From positions 1 to 18,470 of the forward strand of contig JABXIP010000384.1 in assembly GCA_013373005.1 (NCBI GenBank): 18,470 nt of DNA. Reading direction: 5' to 3'. The notes beneath the pieces are model-generated. The model worked only from the letters and a program-made list of their open reading frames with translations. It was not told where the DNA came from and ran no database searches. This DNA comes from Cytophagia bacterium (GTDB lineage Bacteria; Bacteroidota; Bacteroidia; Cytophagales; Cyclobacteriaceae). The position numbers and the translations under genes were made by a program. Shown in pieces: positions 1-8,720 of the stretch. The first letter of the stretch is position 1. Every line of letters starts with the position of its first letter.

Positions 1-575
1 GCTACTAACCAAAGTGTCATACCCAAACCAGAACCCTCCATCGCCTGTGGCAATGCCGATAACGGTGGATAAACAACCCAACCACCTGAAGCTGGACCTG
101 TCTCAATGAACAAAGAGGTCAACATGATCACACTGGAAACAAAGAAGAACCAGTAAGAAAGCATGTTCATGAATCCAGATGCCATGTCTCTGGCACCAAT
201 CTGCAATGGAATGAGGTAGTTAGAAAACGTACCACTCAATCCTGCAGTAAGCACGAAGAATACCATGATGGTACCGTGCATGGTTACCAAAGCCAGATAG
301 AATGACGGATCTAGTGTTCCATCAACCTGAATCCATTTACCTAGAAGTGGTCTCAACCAACCCAAATCAGCTTCAGGGAAACCCAATTGCAATCTGAAGA
401 TTGCTGAAAGAGCCGCACCAATAATCGCCCAAAGAATACCTGTGATCAGGAATTGCTTAGCAATAGTCTTGTGATCGGTAGAGAAAATATATTTTGAAAT
501 AAATGACTGCTCGTGGTGATCATCATGATGATCGTCATGAGCATGTACATCAATATGTGCTTCTGCTGTTGCCAT
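1..575 (-). CDS. coxA: Cytochrome c oxidase subunit I, N-terminal part (cut by window edge)
   Basis: This is the catalytic, heme-carrying subunit of the heme-copper oxidase in the inner membrane. It reduces oxygen to water with electrons from CuA of subunit II. Only the first 191 codons are present; the gene continues beyond position 1. The ATG at 575 is followed by a His/Asp-rich stretch (residues 7-21), then STDHKTIAKQFLITG, typical of CoxA entry into its first helix. Hydrophobic segments follow near residues 40-60, 92-115 and 130-165. His100 in the motif TMHGTIMVFF is the expected axial ligand of the low-spin heme. The start lies 19 bp after the coxB stop, so it is the last visible gene of the act-cox operon. 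The His-rich N-terminus is unusual, but its role is unknown. The family call is secure. Confidence 0.96.
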   Translation of the reverse strand, partial: MATAEAHIDVHAHDDHHDDHHEQSFISKYIFSTDHKTIAKQFLITGILWAIIGAALSAIFRLQLGFPEADLGWLRPLLGKWIQVDGTLDPSFYLALVTMHGTIMVFFVLTAGLSGTFSNYLIPLQIGARDMASGFMNMLSYWFFFVSSVIMLTSLFIETGPASGGWVVYPPLSALPQAMEGSGLGMTLWLV

Positions 576-594
576 ACTTTCTGATGTTAATATC

Positions 595-1629
595 TTATTC
601 GTTAATACCTGCTGTTACTAATGCCAACTCTTTCATGTCTTCCGGAACCTGAGCCATATAGTCAGGATTCTTAGACAACCACGATTTCTGCTCTGCCTTC
701 CAAGCTTCATATTCTTCAGGCTCAAGAACAGTCACAATTTTCTTCATTGAGAAGTGACCTTCACCACAGATTTCTGTACAGGCCAATTCGTAGTTGAATT
801 CAGGATTACCCTCTTCCACTCTCATTTCTTCTGTAGTCTTGTTAGCCACAAACCAGAATTGAGTCGGCATACCCGGCACGGCATCCATTTTAACCCTCAT
901 ATGAGGAATGAATACCGAGTGCAATACGTCTCTTGCTCTGATCTTCAACAATACCGGCTTTCCTTTAGGGATTACTAAGGAGATATTCTTGAAGTCATCG
1001 AAGTTGGCTCTATCCGACAAATCCATTCCAAACTCGTTCACAGCGTCAATAAGCCTGTAATCGTAGTCACCTACTTTATTATCCATTCCACCATAGCGTA
1101 TTACCCACTGGAACTGATAGCCCATGATTTCAATTTGCTCAGCCTCTTCTGGTGCTTCGCTCATGATACCATCCCAAGCCATCCAGCCGGAAATAACCAA
1201 CCAAGTCAATACAATGGCAGGAACACCTGTCCATAGATACTCTAACTTGTTGTTGTGTGGATAGAAAAGAGCCTTTTTGTTTTTGTTGTATCTGTACTTA
1301 TAAGAGAAGTAGAACAACAGAACATTGGTAACAAAGAATACTATACCGGTAATCCACATGGTTCTCCAGAATAGTTTATCTGTCAACTCTCCGTGCTCTG
1401 ATGCCACTGGAGGATCATAAGCATCAAAATGAGCCCATGAATACCAAGCGGCCAGCCCAAAGAACAGAACCATAAATACTATCATCATAATAGCATTCAT
1501 TTTGTTGCTGCCATCGGTGGTCTCGTCACCAGTTCCTTTGACAACATTGATGAGTCTAGAGATTCTGAAGATCAACAACAGAATGGCGACTACTAAGAAT
1601 ACTGCAAGTGCTATATAAAAACCGAACAT
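595..1629 (-). CDS. coxB: Cytochrome c oxidase subunit II (CuA subunit)
   Basis: This subunit accepts electrons from a c-type cytochrome, or directly from alternative complex III, and passes them through the binuclear CuA centre to subunit I. The 344-residue protein has a complete CuA ligand set: His237 (VLHSVFIPH), Cys284, Glu286, Cys288, His292 and Met295 in ACTEICGEGHFSM. The cupredoxin domain spans about 165-305. There are four hydrophobic stretches (about 4-22, 47-65, 90-109, 134-151), where the classical subunit has two membrane helices, so the N-terminal half is expanded. No fused C-terminal cytochrome c domain is present; residues 305-344 are a charged tail. It sits 18 bp after actF and 19 bp before coxA, consistent with an ACIII-oxidase supercomplex being encoded as one unit. 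Confidence 0.96.
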   Translation of the reverse strand: MFGFYIALAVFLVVAILLLIFRISRLINVVKGTGDETTDGSNKMNAIMMIVFMVLFFGLAAWYSWAHFDAYDPPVASEHGELTDKLFWRTMWITGIVFFVTNVLLFYFSYKYRYNKNKKALFYPHNNKLEYLWTGVPAIVLTWLVISGWMAWDGIMSEAPEEAEQIEIMGYQFQWVIRYGGMDNKVGDYDYRLIDAVNEFGMDLSDRANFDDFKNISLVIPKGKPVLLKIRARDVLHSVFIPHMRVKMDAVPGMPTQFWFVANKTTEEMRVEEGNPEFNYELACTEICGEGHFSMKKIVTVLEPEEYEAWKAEQKSWLSKNPDYMAQVPEDMKELALVTAGINE

Positions 1630-1647
1630 ATCTAGTCTATCAATTTT

Positions 1648-3006
1648 TTAAATATGATGATGTTTTGCTTCTCCTAACATTGGGTGATTCTTCGGCACAA
1701 GTGCAAAAGAAGACAATGCTTTAAGTACCACAAATACGAATGCCGAACCGAACATCAGATACATACCTATTTCAGTAAATCCGAAGAAACCATTTTCACC
1801 CATAGTTCCAGGAGTCATCATTAGGTAGAAGTCGATGAAGTGACCCAACATTACCACGATACAAACCATTTTCAGGAACACATAAAGTCTCTTCGCATCA
1901 CGAGTCATTAAGGCAAGGAATGGGAAGAAGAAGTTCATGATTATGTTCACGAAGAAGAATGGAGCGTATTTATCGCTTAAGAATCTTTCTACAAAGTATA
2001 CTGACTCTTCAGGGATGTTGGCATAGTAGATCAACAAGAACTGAGAGAACCAGATGTATGTCCAGAATATACTGAACGCGAATACGAATTTACCAAGATC
2101 GTGTAAGTGGTTAGAAGTAACCTGTGGTAAGTACCCTGCTTCTTTCAAAAGAACAGTAACCAAGGTAATGAAGGCCAAACCAGTTACAAACCAGCTAGCG
2201 AAAACATACCAACCAAACATAGTTGAGAACCAGTGAGTATCTACTGACATTACCCAGTCCCAAGCTGATACTGAAGAAGACACTGCAAAAATCACTAAGA
2301 AAATTGCAGATACTTTTCTCATTTTAAACCAGTAGCTATCGCCACCCAATTCGTCTTCAGCCAATGAAAGCTTCTTCAATCTAGAGAACAACCAAGCCCA
2401 AAGAGCAAAGAAGATTACCATTCTAGCAATAAAGAAAGTAGGGAATCCACCACCTTCTCCAAAGAAGAAGAAGCCACTCTTACCAGCGATAAGCTCATCA
2501 TAGTGACTGCTTGATGGATCATATAGATCTGAATGCGTCCAGTGGAACACATCATGATTCACAAAGAACCAAGTCAATAACATTAATATACCCGCAGGAA
2601 CAATCCAATGAGCCATTGCCAAAGGAATCCTCACGATGTAAGCAGACCAACCGGCCTGAGCTGCATATTGAATTGCAAAGAAGAAAATACCAATCAATGC
2701 AAGGCCAGTGAAGTACACGTTGTTGATCCAAAGGTCAACTTTAAACCTCTTGAACCAGCCACCTGCATGCTCACCTTCTGCCTCATCAGAAACAGTCATC
2801 GCCTGAAAGTCGTCTGAATCTGTGATTACAGAACCATGTCCTTCATCGTGATGCTCTTCAGTAGCATGAGTATCAGCTTCCTCAGCATGATGCTCATTGC
2901 TCTGTGGATTCAAAGCACCGATCAACAACATAACCGCACCTACCGCGAAAGCGATAAAGATCTTCTTTTTAAGACCAGCGCTAAAATCAAATTTTTCGTT
3001 TGCCAT
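1648..3006 (-). CDS. actF: Alternative complex III membrane subunit ActF
   Basis: ActF is one of two large NrfD-like multi-helix membrane subunits of the quinol:cytochrome c oxidoreductase (alternative complex III). The 452-residue protein has a hydrophobic segment at about 15-32. A His/Glu/Asp-rich loop follows (about 38-66, including EEHHDEGHGS). About nine further hydrophobic stretches run between about 92 and 440, ending in a charged tail with three consecutive His (KHHHI). Its position after actE and before coxB matches the standard act gene order. As known for the family, ActF resembles ActC but is thought not to form the main quinol site. The His-rich loop and tail are noteworthy and may be metal-binding or simply solvent-exposed linkers. 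The start at 3006 lies 18 bp after the actE stop. Confidence 0.93.
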   Translation of the reverse strand: MANEKFDFSAGLKKKIFIAFAVGAVMLLIGALNPQSNEHHAEEADTHATEEHHDEGHGSVITDSDDFQAMTVSDEAEGEHAGGWFKRFKVDLWINNVYFTGLALIGIFFFAIQYAAQAGWSAYIVRIPLAMAHWIVPAGILMLLTWFFVNHDVFHWTHSDLYDPSSSHYDELIAGKSGFFFFGEGGGFPTFFIARMVIFFALWAWLFSRLKKLSLAEDELGGDSYWFKMRKVSAIFLVIFAVSSSVSAWDWVMSVDTHWFSTMFGWYVFASWFVTGLAFITLVTVLLKEAGYLPQVTSNHLHDLGKFVFAFSIFWTYIWFSQFLLIYYANIPEESVYFVERFLSDKYAPFFFVNIIMNFFFPFLALMTRDAKRLYVFLKMVCIVVMLGHFIDFYLMMTPGTMGENGFFGFTEIGMYLMFGSAFVFVVLKALSSFALVPKNHPMLGEAKHHHI

Positions 3007-3024
3007 TTCTTAAAAGTTTACTGG

Positions 3025-3660
3025 TTATTGTTGTAAGGTTTGAACGTAACGAGCAATTTTCCAACGCTTGTCAGCGCTGATCTGTGAACCATGAGCTCCC
3101 ATTCTTCTGATTCCATAAGTAATCACGTGGAAGATATGACCTTGAGATAGATTGGCTTGAGCAGGTGCTGAATAAGCAGGCACACCAGCATATGCTATAC
3201 CGGCCTTACCATCTCCTTTACCTGTTGCACCATGGCAGTGCTGACAAAACTGACTATAAAGTCTTTTTCCTTCAGCAATGATCTCAGGGCTAGCATCAAA
3301 TGGGTTTTCATTCAAAGCAGCCGCTTCGATATCATCTTTACCCAATCTGTAAGGCAACATATCATTATTGGTTCTTCTCACAGTACCTTCTACTGGTTGT
3401 CTTACATTTTGTAAATACTCATTGTTTACATTGGAGTTGAAAAATTCTCCTTTTCCATCCTCCCTGTTACTCAACCATGAACCAGCACTCTCGTCTTTGA
3501 TCTGTGTCAAAGGCTCGTAAGGTACTGAATGATACATTTGAGGGGCATATTCCAAACCTGGGTTGTCTCCGCTGGCCTGACAGCCAGAAAGAACCACCAC
3601 CGCCAAGGCAGGAATAATTACTTTCAATTTCTGAATCATATCTCTAGAAGGCTTATTCAT
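3025..3660 (-). CDS. actE: Alternative complex III monoheme cytochrome c lipoprotein ActE
   Basis: ActE is the membrane-anchored monoheme cytochrome c of alternative complex III, probably an electron exit point on the periplasmic side. The sequence shows a lipoprotein signal ending in VVVLSGC, one heme-binding motif CQHCH and a later Met in RRMGAHG that fits as distal heme ligand; the last ~85 residues form the cytochrome c fold. Several in-frame ATGs exist: 3675, 3666, 3660 and 3639. The first overlaps actD by 23 bp. 3660 overlaps it by 8 bp, and 3639 begins 13 bp after actD and still gives a complete lipoprotein signal (MIQKLKVIIPALAVVVLSGC). I use 3660, but 3639 is equally defensible. The gene is in its usual place between actD and actF. 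Confidence 0.93.
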   Translation of the reverse strand: MNKPSRDMIQKLKVIIPALAVVVLSGCQASGDNPGLEYAPQMYHSVPYEPLTQIKDESAGSWLSNREDGKGEFFNSNVNNEYLQNVRQPVEGTVRRTNNDMLPYRLGKDDIEAAALNENPFDASPEIIAEGKRLYSQFCQHCHGATGKGDGKAGIAYAGVPAYSAPAQANLSQGHIFHVITYGIRRMGAHGSQISADKRWKIARYVQTLQQ

Positions 3661-4186
3661 CAACATCTTTATCATTTACTTCAACTGCACCAGAATCTTT
3701 CAACAGTGCATTGATAGTGGCAGCTTCCATGGCCTTATTAGTACCAAGGTCAATTGCCATAATGTGCTTATCATCAGTAATTCTGATATCCATCAACTTA
3801 GGATCTTTCCATGGCTTCAAGTCACTTGAAACAAGGAAAGTACCCACCATACCGAATGATGCAAGAAGTACTGTCAACTCAAAAGTAACAGGAACAAAGT
3901 CAGGCAATGCTACGTGGTTTTTACCACCAATAATCATTGGCCAGTCAACACCCAACATCCAGATTTGCATTACCAAAGCCAAAGTGGTACCCAAAGCACC
4001 GAACATAAAGGCCGCAATTGGTAGTCTGGAACGCTTGTAACCAAGTTCCTCATCCAGTCCGTGAACCGGAAATGGGCTATATACTTCGTGAATCTTAACG
4101 CCAGCTCCACGAACCTTGCCTACTGCTTTCAGCAATACATCTTCGTCATCGAAGACGCCCAATACGAATTTTTTAGTGTCACTCAT
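3653..4186 (-). CDS. actD: Alternative complex III subunit ActD (DUF3341 family)
   Basis: ActD is a small membrane subunit of alternative complex III. The 177-residue protein begins with a soluble cytoplasmic-type domain (about 1-50, with FVLGVFDDEDVLLKAV and a conserved YSPFPVHGLDE segment). Two membrane helices follow at about 56-78 and 97-120, then a soluble C-terminal part. This layout and the PFPVHG motif are characteristic of the family. It starts 2 bp downstream of the actC stop, so translation is probably coupled, and its end overlaps or nearly touches actE. No cofactor-binding motif is visible, as expected for a structural subunit. Confidence 0.93.
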   Translation of the reverse strand: MSDTKKFVLGVFDDEDVLLKAVGKVRGAGVKIHEVYSPFPVHGLDEELGYKRSRLPIAAFMFGALGTTLALVMQIWMLGVDWPMIIGGKNHVALPDFVPVTFELTVLLASFGMVGTFLVSSDLKPWKDPKLMDIRITDDKHIMAIDLGTNKAMEAATINALLKDSGAVEVNDKDVDE

Positions 4187-4188
4187 GA

Positions 4189-5553
4189 TTACGCAGCAGT
4201 TTTTTCTGATGATGATTTCACAATACTTTTCACTTCAGCCATGTTGATCACCGGGAAGAACTTCGCGAATAGGAAGAAACAAGTGAAGAACAATCCGAAG
4301 GTGAACAGGTACACTCCCATGTCGTAAACCGTTGGGTAGAACATTGCCCATGAAGAAGGCAAGAAGTCTCTGTGAAGGGAGGTTACGATAATTACGAAAC
4401 GCTCGAACCACATACCAATGTTTACAATGATGGAAAGGATAAATGTAGCTGCAATGCTCGTTCTGATTTTCTTGAACCAGAAGAGTTGAGGTGAGATTAC
4501 GTTACAAGTCATCATAGACCAGTATGCCCACCAGTAAGGTCCTTGCATCCTATTATAGAATGCGTATTGTTCTGCAGGTACTCCAGAGTACCATGCAATA
4601 AAGAACTCAGTGATATATGCGATACCTACAATCGAACCAGTTACGATGATTACAATGTTCATCAATTCAATGTGCTCGAGAGTAATGTAATCCTGAAGTT
4701 TGAACACCGCTCTTGTTACCAACATCAACGTTAGTACCATGGCGAATCCTGAGAAGATTGCACCGGCAACGAAGTATGGTGGGAAGATAGTAGTGTGCCA
4801 ACCCGGAATTACCGAGGTAGCAAAGTCAAAAGATACAATAGTGTGTACTGAAAGTACTAGCGGAGTTGCCAAACCTGCAAGAATCAAAGAAACTGACTCA
4901 TATCTAGACCAGGTTTTAGCAGCACCGTCCCAACCCAATGAAAGAGCTCCGTAGATTTTCTTTCTAATACCTTCTGCTCTATCACGAATGGTAGCAAAGT
5001 CAGGAACAAGCCCTAAATACCAGAATACAAGTGAAACAGAGAAGTATGTTGAGATAGCGAATACGTCCCAAAGAAGCGGTGAGTTAAAGTTCACCCACAA
5101 CGAACCGAAAGTATTGGGAAGTGGTAACGCCCAGTAAGCACCCAACCATGGTCTACCCATGTGAAGGATTGGGAATTGAGCCGCACAAATTACAGCGAAG
5201 ATTGTCATCGCTTCAGAGGCTCTGTTAATAGCCATTCTCCATTTCTGACGGAACAGAAGAAGTACAGCTGAAATCAATGTTCCTGCGTGACCAATACCTA
5301 CCCACCATACGAAGTTGGTAATGTCCCAGGCCCAACCTACTGTTTTATTCAGTCCCCACATTCCAATTCCTTCCCAAAGGGTAGTAACTACGGCCACAAG
5401 ACCGATTAGGAGTGTTACGACTGAAATACCAAAGGCCATCAACCACAGCTTGGAAGGCTTAGCTTCTACCTGCTTACAGATGTCTTCAGTAACATCATGA
5501 ACGGTCTTACCGCCTGTGATTAAAGGTTTTCTTACGGATGAAGTAACCTGCAT
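4189..5553 (-). CDS. actC: Alternative complex III quinol-binding membrane subunit ActC (NrfD-like)
   Basis: ActC is the polysulfide-reductase/NrfD-like integral membrane subunit of alternative complex III that is considered to oxidise menaquinol. The 454-residue protein has a short polar N-terminus (about 1-33), then about ten hydrophobic stretches reaching to residue ~440. The WWVGIGHAGTLISAVLLLFRQKWR segment is a typical ActC/NrfD motif; it lies in an early helix region (about 84-107). The gene follows actB by 15 bp and precedes actD by 2 bp. A short, charged C-terminal tail (VKSSSEKTAA) is cytoplasmic. Length and order agree with the family. Confidence 0.94.
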   Translation of the reverse strand: MQVTSSVRKPLITGGKTVHDVTEDICKQVEAKPSKLWLMAFGISVVTLLIGLVAVVTTLWEGIGMWGLNKTVGWAWDITNFVWWVGIGHAGTLISAVLLLFRQKWRMAINRASEAMTIFAVICAAQFPILHMGRPWLGAYWALPLPNTFGSLWVNFNSPLLWDVFAISTYFSVSLVFWYLGLVPDFATIRDRAEGIRKKIYGALSLGWDGAAKTWSRYESVSLILAGLATPLVLSVHTIVSFDFATSVIPGWHTTIFPPYFVAGAIFSGFAMVLTLMLVTRAVFKLQDYITLEHIELMNIVIIVTGSIVGIAYITEFFIAWYSGVPAEQYAFYNRMQGPYWWAYWSMMTCNVISPQLFWFKKIRTSIAATFILSIIVNIGMWFERFVIIVTSLHRDFLPSSWAMFYPTVYDMGVYLFTFGLFFTCFFLFAKFFPVINMAEVKSIVKSSSEKTAA

Positions 5554-5569
5554 ATTCTTTCGGTTTATA

Positions 5570-8500
5570 TTATGCTTCTGTTGATTCTTTAACCTTGTTT
5601 CTGATCTTGGTCATGTACCACACGTTCGGGTTCACGTTAAGTTCTTCCAACACGTGGTATGCTCTGTCCTCGTTCACCACTCTCTCAGTAGCTTTCTCTC
5701 CAACCTTCTTCTCTTCAATCTGAAGTAATTGAGAGATTTTAGAATGCGGATCGTTCAAGTCACCGAAAGTGATTGCATCTGAAGGACAAGCTGATGCACA
5801 AGCCATGTTGATTTCACCATCAACTGGTCTTCTACCCTCACGCTTAGCAGCCAATTTACCAGCCTGGATTCTCTGTACACACATGCTACATTTCTCCATA
5901 ACACCTCTTGCACGAACTGTTACATCTGGGTTCAATACCATTTTACCCAAATCATTGTTCATAGCCATGTTCATGTCGAACTGCTTATTATCGTGGTACT
6001 TGAACCAGTTGAATCTTCTTACTTTATAAGGACAGTTGTTAGCACAGTATCTCGTACCAATACATCTGTTGTAAGTCATCTGGTTAAGACCTTCAGTACT
6101 GTGAGTTGTAGCAGCCACCGGACAAACAGTCTCACAAGGAGCGTTGTTACAGTGCTGACACATCATTGGTTGGAAGGTAACTTCAGGATTAGCTGATGCT
6201 TCTTCCAATTCCTTTTTATTTCCAGCAGGATTAGCAGCAGAATAGTATCTGTCAATTCTAATCCAGGCCATTTCTCTTCTGTTAAGAACTTCTTGCTTAC
6301 CAACAACAGGAATGTTGTTTTCAGCCTGACAAGCCACTGTACATGCAGAACAGCCTGTACAAGAGTTCATGTCGATAGTTAGAGCCCAGTGGTGGTTACC
6401 ATATTCGTGACCACTCCAAAGCGTAATCTTAGAAGGTTTTACAAACTCACCATCTTTATAAACGTGAGGATGCCATCTTCCGGCTCCAGTATCTTGCTTA
6501 TATTCATCAAGAGTAGCTTCTTGAATCACATTCTCACGACCCATATAGGTTTGGTGAGTTTGCGTTTGAGCAATTCTATATTCCTTACCTGTAGCCGCTA
6601 CTGATACACCAGCCAACACATCCATAGTGTTAGCACCGTTCAGCTTGGTCATGAATGGATAGGCATTCACACCAAGAGCATCAGCTACTTTACCAGCTTT
6701 AGTTCTTCCGTAACCTACTGCTAAACCAACAGTTCCTTCAGCTTGACCCGGTTGTACCAAAGCAGGAACTTCTACAGTTTCACCACCTACAGTAAGGCTA
6801 ACCAATTCGGTCACTCCTTCTTTCATGGTAATTCCCAATTCGTTGGCATGAGCCATAGAAATGGTTAGGTAGTTATCCCAGGTAGCCTTAGTAATTGGAT
6901 CCGGCATTTCTTGCAACCAAGGGTTGTTTGCCTGAGAACCATCACCCAAACCAACTTTTTGGTAAAGCGCTAGTTGAAGACCTGAACCTTCAGTTTTATA
7001 GTTTTGAGCTACGCTTGTTGCGGCAGTTGAAGCAGCAGCGAAGTCGTAAGAATAGTCCTTAGTAGTTCCACCGAACTCAACTACACCGTCATACAATGAC
7101 TTATCCCAGAAAGTCTGGAAGTTAGAAACATCACCCTGCATGGTGAAGTAAGTGTCTTTCCAGTTATTCTGTAGGTAAGTGTAGTACTCAACAGTTTGAC
7201 CAGCCCACTTCAAGAATGATTCAGGAGCCTGTCTTGTGCTGAACAATGGAGCAATAGTAGGTTGAGTTAAACTCAAGTGGCCAGCTCTTAATTCAGCATC
7301 GTTCCACTGCTCTAAATAGTGATGATCTGGAGCAACATACTGAACTGCAGAAGCTGTTTCATCCATTCTATCAGAAGTAGAAACAGTAAGAGAAGCCTTG
7401 GCCACACCAGCAGTAAGTGCTGAAGCCTCAGCTGAGTTATATAAAGGATTACAGTTAAAGAAGATCACAGCTGAAATCCTTCCACCGTTTAAGTCTTTTG
7501 CAAGTGTAGACATTGCTGCATCATCACCTTGACGATAATGAACTGGAGCACTAGTGTCTATGGTAGTGCCGTAGTTACCCAACATAGCATTGATACCGTT
7601 GATCAACACTTGTACTGCAGGATCATTAGAACCGCAAACTACAAGAGACTTACCTCTTGTTGCCCAAAGCTCATTAGCTGCAGCAGTCAAATGAGCTACA
7701 TCACCTGCATTACCACCAGATACTTTGGCCTGACCGGCTTTAGTAGCGATAGCATTGTACATAGCAGCCACAACTGAACCTACTTGTGCAGGAGTAATTG
7801 GCGTTCTGTAATCTGCATTTGAACCTGTAAGAGAAAGGTTAGACTCAAAATGATAGTGTCTAGACATCTCTCTATGATGCTCATTGATTTTCCTTGTAGT
7901 AGCGTATTGCTTAGAGAATTCAATAGGTGAAATCCAAGTACCTAAGAAGTCAGCACCAACACTTACGATAGTTTTGGCTTTGCTGAAGTCATAAGATGGA
8001 ATCATTGACTCTCCGAAAGATCTTTTGTTACCCTCAGTGATACCGTAGGCAGAAACTGCATCGTAAGATACATGCTGCGCAGTTGGGTATTTCGCGATGA
8101 ACTCACCGATGGCCTTTTTAGTCGTTGGGCTTAGCACAGTGTTGCTCACTATTCTGATCTGACCACCTTTCGCTGCAATTTCAGTCAACTTAGCAGTCAC
8201 CTCACGATCTAGAGAAGCCCAATCAATTTCAGCACCATCTTTCAACGGACCTGTTAGTCTTTCCTTATCATATAAAGAAAGAACAGAAGCCTCAACCTGA
8301 GCAGAAGTACCTCCTTTAGAGATAGTGCTATACTTGTTACCTTCAACCTTAATTGGTCTACCTTCTCTGGTTTTAACCACAACACTTACTGCATCGCCAC
8401 CATTTACATAAGTAGATGCGTAATAGTTAGGAACCGAAGGATCAACATCAACCGGCTTGTTCAAATAAGGAATAGCTTTTCTTACAGGAGCCTCACAAGC

Positions 8501-8686
8501 TGCCAAACTGGCCGCTGCAATACCAAAACCCATAAGCTTTAGGAAATCTCTCCTATTGCTTGATTCCCCACCTGTCTCGCTGATAGGAAGGTATTCTGGA
8601 AACTCCGATTCGTTTTTCTTCACGAAGTCAGCATCGTTAGATAGTTGCTCGATGCCCTTCCAGTATGTTTTTTGATTTTCTTTCAT
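5570..8686 (-). CDS. actB: Alternative complex III ActB: molybdopterin-oxidoreductase-like and iron-sulfur domains fused
   Basis: ActB is the large periplasmic-side subunit of alternative complex III. The 1038-residue protein combines an N-terminal molybdopterin-oxidoreductase-like region (about 60-750), which in this family lacks the Mo cofactor, with a C-terminal four-cluster ferredoxin-like region. A Tat-like NRRDFLKLMGFG motif at about 44-55 precedes a hydrophobic stretch and a lipobox-like LAAC, so it may be exported folded and lipid-anchored. Cluster motifs seen from about residue 770 on are CTGCSACTVAC, CQHCNNAPCETVC, CIGTRYCANNC and CSMC...CASAC. These give the expected three [4Fe-4S] and one [3Fe-4S] clusters; the third motif has C-x5-C spacing. 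It follows actA by 34 bp. Annotation pipelines often label it a Tat-variant-translocated molybdopterin oxidoreductase. Confidence 0.95.
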   Translation of the reverse strand: MKENQKTYWKGIEQLSNDADFVKKNESEFPEYLPISETGGESSNRRDFLKLMGFGIAAASLAACEAPVRKAIPYLNKPVDVDPSVPNYYASTYVNGGDAVSVVVKTREGRPIKVEGNKYSTISKGGTSAQVEASVLSLYDKERLTGPLKDGAEIDWASLDREVTAKLTEIAAKGGQIRIVSNTVLSPTTKKAIGEFIAKYPTAQHVSYDAVSAYGITEGNKRSFGESMIPSYDFSKAKTIVSVGADFLGTWISPIEFSKQYATTRKINEHHREMSRHYHFESNLSLTGSNADYRTPITPAQVGSVVAAMYNAIATKAGQAKVSGGNAGDVAHLTAAANELWATRGKSLVVCGSNDPAVQVLINGINAMLGNYGTTIDTSAPVHYRQGDDAAMSTLAKDLNGGRISAVIFFNCNPLYNSAEASALTAGVAKASLTVSTSDRMDETASAVQYVAPDHHYLEQWNDAELRAGHLSLTQPTIAPLFSTRQAPESFLKWAGQTVEYYTYLQNNWKDTYFTMQGDVSNFQTFWDKSLYDGVVEFGGTTKDYSYDFAAASTAATSVAQNYKTEGSGLQLALYQKVGLGDGSQANNPWLQEMPDPITKATWDNYLTISMAHANELGITMKEGVTELVSLTVGGETVEVPALVQPGQAEGTVGLAVGYGRTKAGKVADALGVNAYPFMTKLNGANTMDVLAGVSVAATGKEYRIAQTQTHQTYMGRENVIQEATLDEYKQDTGAGRWHPHVYKDGEFVKPSKITLWSGHEYGNHHWALTIDMNSCTGCSACTVACQAENNIPVVGKQEVLNRREMAWIRIDRYYSAANPAGNKKELEEASANPEVTFQPMMCQHCNNAPCETVCPVAATTHSTEGLNQMTYNRCIGTRYCANNCPYKVRRFNWFKYHDNKQFDMNMAMNNDLGKMVLNPDVTVRARGVMEKCSMCVQRIQAGKLAAKREGRRPVDGEINMACASACPSDAITFGDLNDPHSKISQLLQIEEKKVGEKATERVVNEDRAYHVLEELNVNPNVWYMTKIRNKVKESTEA

Positions 8687-8720
8687 TGTATATCAATCAG
8701 AAATCGCGAATTCAATTTTA

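Noticed and set aside
5570..8686. ActB as a genuine molybdenum or nitrate/formate-type oxidoreductase
   Set aside because: The neighbouring ActA, C, D, E and F genes and the fused four-cluster domain identify it as the cofactor-free ActB of alternative complex III.
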